Origin: CAZDDI01 sp964504195
GTDB lineage: Bacteria > Chloroflexota > Anaerolineae > B4-G1 > SLSP01
Length of the DNA: 15,548 bases
Assembly: GCA_964504195.1 (NCBI GenBank)
Contig: CAZDDI010000085.1
Span: 1-15,548 of the forward strand
Reading direction: 5' to 3'
The position numbers and the translations under genes are program-made. Of the stretch, positions 12,971 through 15,548 are shown piece by piece. The notes beneath the pieces were generated by a model. It saw only the letters and a program-made list of their open reading frames with translations. It did not search any database and was not told the DNA's origin. Within the stretch, counting starts at the first letter, position 1; each line of letters begins with the position of its first letter.

Positions 12971-13963
12971 TCACACCTCCGGAAAATGCAACACCAGATG
13001 TTCCAACAGCAGGCGGGTATTCGCGTTGCGCCGTAGCCCCTCTTGCGCGGCTTCGATGGCGCGCAAGGTTTGCGCGGATACCTTCAACGTCACTCGCCCG
13101 GCGATGCGTTCCAGCTGCGGCAGCTGCTCGCGGTAGGTAAGCGCCTCAACGTTGGTGGTTTGCAGCAGCAGCACGTCCCGCCAGGCCGCGCGCCAATACT
13201 CGAACATCTCCGTCAGCGCCGCGTCCGACGCGCTCGCCAGCGATTCCGCCTGCTCGAAGCGCACAATCAGGTCGCCCTCTAGCAGCGCGAACAGCGTTTC
13301 TAGCGCCGTCGTCGCCCCGGCGGCGGCTTCCGGCGTAGTGACGGCGCGCACCGCCCAGCCCAAGCGTCCGCCGGAGTGCCGCGCCAACTGCTCCGCGCGG
13401 GCCTCATCCACGCCCCAGCGTTCGATCAGCGCTGCGCGCACGGTGGCGCGCTCCAGCGGGCGCAAGGGGACTTGCTGGCACCGCGAGACGATGGTAGGTA
13501 GCAGCGATTCCGCATCGGTCGCCAGCAGCAGCAGATGGGCGTAGCTCGGCGGCTCTTCGAGCGTCTTGAGTAGCGCATTCGCCGCGCTAGGATTGGCGTT
13601 CTGGAAGTCCGTAATCAGCGCGATTTTGTAGGGGGTTTCGCCGGGACGCAGCGAGAGAAAGCGCTCCACATCACGGATCTGGTCAACCTTGAGCATCCCG
13701 CGCTCTTCTTCAGGGCTGATGGTCAACAGATCGGGGTGATTGCCCGATGCTACCCGGCGACACGCCGAGCACGACCCGCAGGGGCGCGCATCCCGCGCGT
13801 CCTCCTGGCACAGCAGCGCGCGCGCCAGCAGCCGCGCCAGCGTCGTCTTGCCCACTCCTTCCGGCCCGGTGAACAACAGCGCGTGGGGGACTTCATCGCG
13901 CTCCACCGCTAATTGCAATTGCTGCACCGCTCGCGCGTGCCCTATCATCGGCCAATTAGCCAT
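12971..13963 (-). CDS. holB: DNA polymerase III subunit delta' (clamp-loader ATPase family)
   Basis: A 330-residue AAA+ clamp-loader subunit, part of the complex that opens the sliding clamp for loading at primer ends. Walker A is GPEGVGKTT (residues 33-41). A zinc module uses Cys52, Cys62, Cys65 and Cys68 (PCGSCSAC). The segment LITDFQNANPSAANALLKTLEEPP (116-139) has the 'TDxxxx..AANALLKTLEEPP' form of delta', not the 'DE' Walker B of DnaX. SRC (160-162) is the arginine-finger motif. The C-terminal 150 residues match the collar domain in size. Unlike E. coli delta', the Walker A here looks intact, so nucleotide binding is possible. A strong AAAGGAG site lies 7 nt before the ATG, inside the end of the ECF ATPase gene. 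The start codon is 5 nt outside that gene's stop, an 8-nt overlap, suggesting translational coupling. Confidence 0.93.
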   Translation of the reverse strand: MANWPMIGHARAVQQLQLAVERDEVPHALLFTGPEGVGKTTLARLLARALLCQEDARDARPCGSCSACRRVASGNHPDLLTISPEEERGMLKVDQIRDVERFLSLRPGETPYKIALITDFQNANPSAANALLKTLEEPPSYAHLLLLATDAESLLPTIVSRCQQVPLRPLERATVRAALIERWGVDEARAEQLARHSGGRLGWAVRAVTTPEAAAGATTALETLFALLEGDLIVRFEQAESLASASDAALTEMFEYWRAAWRDVLLLQTTNVEALTYREQLPQLERIAGRVTLKVSAQTLRAIEAAQEGLRRNANTRLLLEHLVLHFPEV

Positions 13964-15407
13964 GATCCCACTCCTTTAGCATCGTTCCATCAGCCGCCAC
14001 GCGACCCTCTTCCAGTATTATAACCCGGTGTGCGTAATGGTAAACCAGCCGGTAATCGTGCGTAATCAGCAGGATGGTGTGCCCCTGGCGATGCAGCCCT
14101 TGCAAGAACTGCATCAGGCGATCCAGATGTTGCCAGTCCTGGCCCAACGTGGGTTCATCGAGGATCATCAGCCGGGGGCGCAGCGAGAGCATGGCCGCGA
14201 GCGCGGTGCGCTGCTGCTGCCCGCTGGAGAGCTTGAGCGGCGAATATCCGGCGAGTGGCGTGAGCGCGGCCTCCTCCATCAACTGCTGGTGGAACTCCGC
14301 CTCGTAGCGCCCGTAATTGCGCGCGCCGAACGCCACCTCTTCATCCACCGTATCGCAGAACAGCTGCTCCAGCGGATCCTGGAACAGCAGCCCCACATCC
14401 AGCCCCGGGCGGGTGCGCTTGCCCCACGCCGTCGTGATCTTGCCGCTCTGTGGCTTGAGCAGCCCGGCCAGCAACCGCGCCAGCGTGGTCTTTCCCGCGC
14501 CGTTATCGCCCACCACCGCGAGAAAATCGCCCGCGTATAGCGTGAACGAGCAATCGCGCAGCACCGGGCGGCCCGGATAGCCCGCGTGGATGTGCTCGAG
14601 CGTGACCAGCGGGCGGGCGTCGGGTGGGGGGCGCAGCGGTTGCGCGTTGACCAGCTCCGGCCAGCTGCGGCGCGGTGTTTTGGGCAGGCGGCGGATGCCC
14701 AGGGGGCGAATCAGCGCGGCGTCGCTCAGGAGCGCATCCGTAGGCCCATCAGCCACGCAGCGCCCCTCGGCCAGTAGCACGGTGCGCGCCGCCACCGGGG
14801 CGACTTCGCCCAGGCGGTGCTCGATCAACAACACCGTGACCCCCTCCGCGTGGAGCTGGTGCAGCGTTTCGACGATCTGGCGCGTGCCGGGCAAATCCAG
14901 CCCGGAGGTGGGTTCATCGAGGATGACGGCGGGCGGGCGCATCGCCAGCACTGCGGCGATGGCGACGCGCTGCTTTTCGCCGCCGGAGAGGGCGCGGATG
15001 GGTCGGTCGCGCAGGTGCTCGATGCCGCAGGCCGCCAGCGCCCAGGCAACGCGCGCGTGAACGTCCTCATCCGCCAGCCCCCGGCAGCGCGGCCCGAAGG
15101 CCACTTCATCGGTTACATTGAGGTTGAAGAGCTGCGAGGCCGGGTTCTGGAAGACGTTGCCCACATGCAGCGCCACCTCCGCCAGCGGGTGCTCGCGAGG
15201 ATCAATGCCGTTGACGCACAGCTCGCCCTCCACCCGGCCCGGCATGGCGTGCGGCAGGATACCGGAGAAAATGCGCGCGACGGTGGACTTGCCACCGCCA
15301 GAAGGCCCGGTGAGCAGCACACACTCGCCCGGCGCGATGTGCAGATCGAAGCCCGCCAGCGCGCGGCGCTGGCCGTAGTGGACGGTAACAGCGTGGGCGG
15401 CAAACAT
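13956..15407 (-). CDS. Fused energy-coupling-factor ATPase (EcfA1-EcfA2 type, two ABC domains)
   Basis: A 483-residue protein with two ABC ATPase domains in tandem, powering vitamin or metal-ion uptake with an EcfT membrane protein and a substrate-binding S component. Domain 1: Walker A GPSGGGKST (34-42), Q-loop FQNPASQLF (86-94), signature LSGGEKQR (140-147), Walker B VILDEPTSGLD (161-171), H-loop EH (196-197). Domain 2: Walker A GDNGAGKTT (300-308), Q-loop FQDPLEQLF (342-350), signature variant LSSGQQQR (393-400), Walker B LMILDEPTLGQD (413-424), H-loop TH (449-450). The FQxPxxQLF Q-loops are typical of ECF ATPases. The start at ATG 15407 has no good ribosome site. An in-frame CTG at 15428 is preceded by AAGGA, and a longer start at 15536 would translate a repeat (YPELAEGHP). 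EcfT and the S component are not in the window, so the substrate is unknown. Confidence 0.9.
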   Translation of the reverse strand: MFAAHAVTVHYGQRRALAGFDLHIAPGECVLLTGPSGGGKSTVARIFSGILPHAMPGRVEGELCVNGIDPREHPLAEVALHVGNVFQNPASQLFNLNVTDEVAFGPRCRGLADEDVHARVAWALAACGIEHLRDRPIRALSGGEKQRVAIAAVLAMRPPAVILDEPTSGLDLPGTRQIVETLHQLHAEGVTVLLIEHRLGEVAPVAARTVLLAEGRCVADGPTDALLSDAALIRPLGIRRLPKTPRRSWPELVNAQPLRPPPDARPLVTLEHIHAGYPGRPVLRDCSFTLYAGDFLAVVGDNGAGKTTLARLLAGLLKPQSGKITTAWGKRTRPGLDVGLLFQDPLEQLFCDTVDEEVAFGARNYGRYEAEFHQQLMEEAALTPLAGYSPLKLSSGQQQRTALAAMLSLRPRLMILDEPTLGQDWQHLDRLMQFLQGLHRQGHTILLITHDYRLVYHYAHRVIILEEGRVAADGTMLKEWDHG

Positions 15408-15454
15408 GGGATTGTTGTGGTCGTTCAGTGTGAATTCCTTGTTGTTGGTAGGAT

Positions 15455-15487
15455 GCCCTTCGGCAAGCTCAGGGTACGCCCTTCGGC
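15455..15487. repeat. CTTCGGCAAGCTCAGGG-type interspersed repeat
   Basis: CTTCGGCAAGCTCAGGG (15458-15474) belongs to the same family as the CTTCGACAGGCTCAG palindrome at 11608-11645. GCCCTTCGGC occurs twice (15455-15464 and 15478-15487). It lies upstream of the ECF ATPase gene; translated in that frame it gives the familiar spurious peptide YPELAEG. Confidence 0.75.
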
Positions 15488-15548
15488 GGGTTTCTGTCAG
15501 TTTACATGCGATAATGTACCAGGGGTTTACACCCATTATGTCCCAGAG

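Noticed and set aside
15408..15536. Longer N-terminus for the ECF ATPase
   Set aside because: It translates the CTTCGGCAAGCTCAGGG repeat (YPELAEG) and extends well before the first ABC strand.

Overview
The window reads as a piece of a chromosome from a GC-rich bacterium, most plausibly a member of the Chloroflexota (Anaerolineae-like). This is an inference from the gene repertoire (YfhO-type membrane giant, TPR proteins, TPR/zinc-ribbon protein, fused ECF ATPases) and from the many short interspersed repeats (ATTACGC heptamer arrays, nested palindromes, CTTCGACAGGCTCAG-type repeats). No rRNA or tRNA gene, CRISPR array, transposase or phage gene was found.

Left half, all on the + strand. A small Tic20/DUF4870-type membrane protein has its own sigma-70-like promoter and ends at a strong intrinsic terminator. 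The terminator T-tract runs directly into an extended -10 promoter for recJ (single-strand exonuclease). A 242-nt gap holding a MITE-like nested palindrome separates recJ from a two-gene unit: hutH (histidine ammonia-lyase with all catalytic landmarks) and, 7 nt later, an extended-SDR NAD(P)-dependent reductase/epimerase. A heptamer repeat array fills the gap before a run of a membrane-anchored TPR protein, a large YfhO-family membrane protein (overlapping the TPR gene by about 35 nt), and a cytoplasmic TPR/zinc-ribbon protein with an internally duplicated architecture.

Centre (about 11.1-13.0 kb). This accessory-looking segment is made of repeat debris, plus an AT-rich FkbM-family methyltransferase gene on the - strand. 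A perfect 15-bp inverted repeat encloses that gene and even supplies its stop codon. Another nested palindrome lies just beyond.

Right end, - strand. A gene for a fused, two-domain energy-coupling-factor ATPase overlaps the start of holB (DNA polymerase III delta') by 8 nt, so the two are probably translationally coupled. The upstream ECF partners would lie beyond the right edge.

The most noteworthy signals are the inverted-repeat-bounded FkbM cassette, the heptamer arrays that are translated in frame inside the YfhO-like protein, and the duplicated TPR/zinc-ribbon architecture. I did not find a convincing new multigene defence or biosynthetic system.
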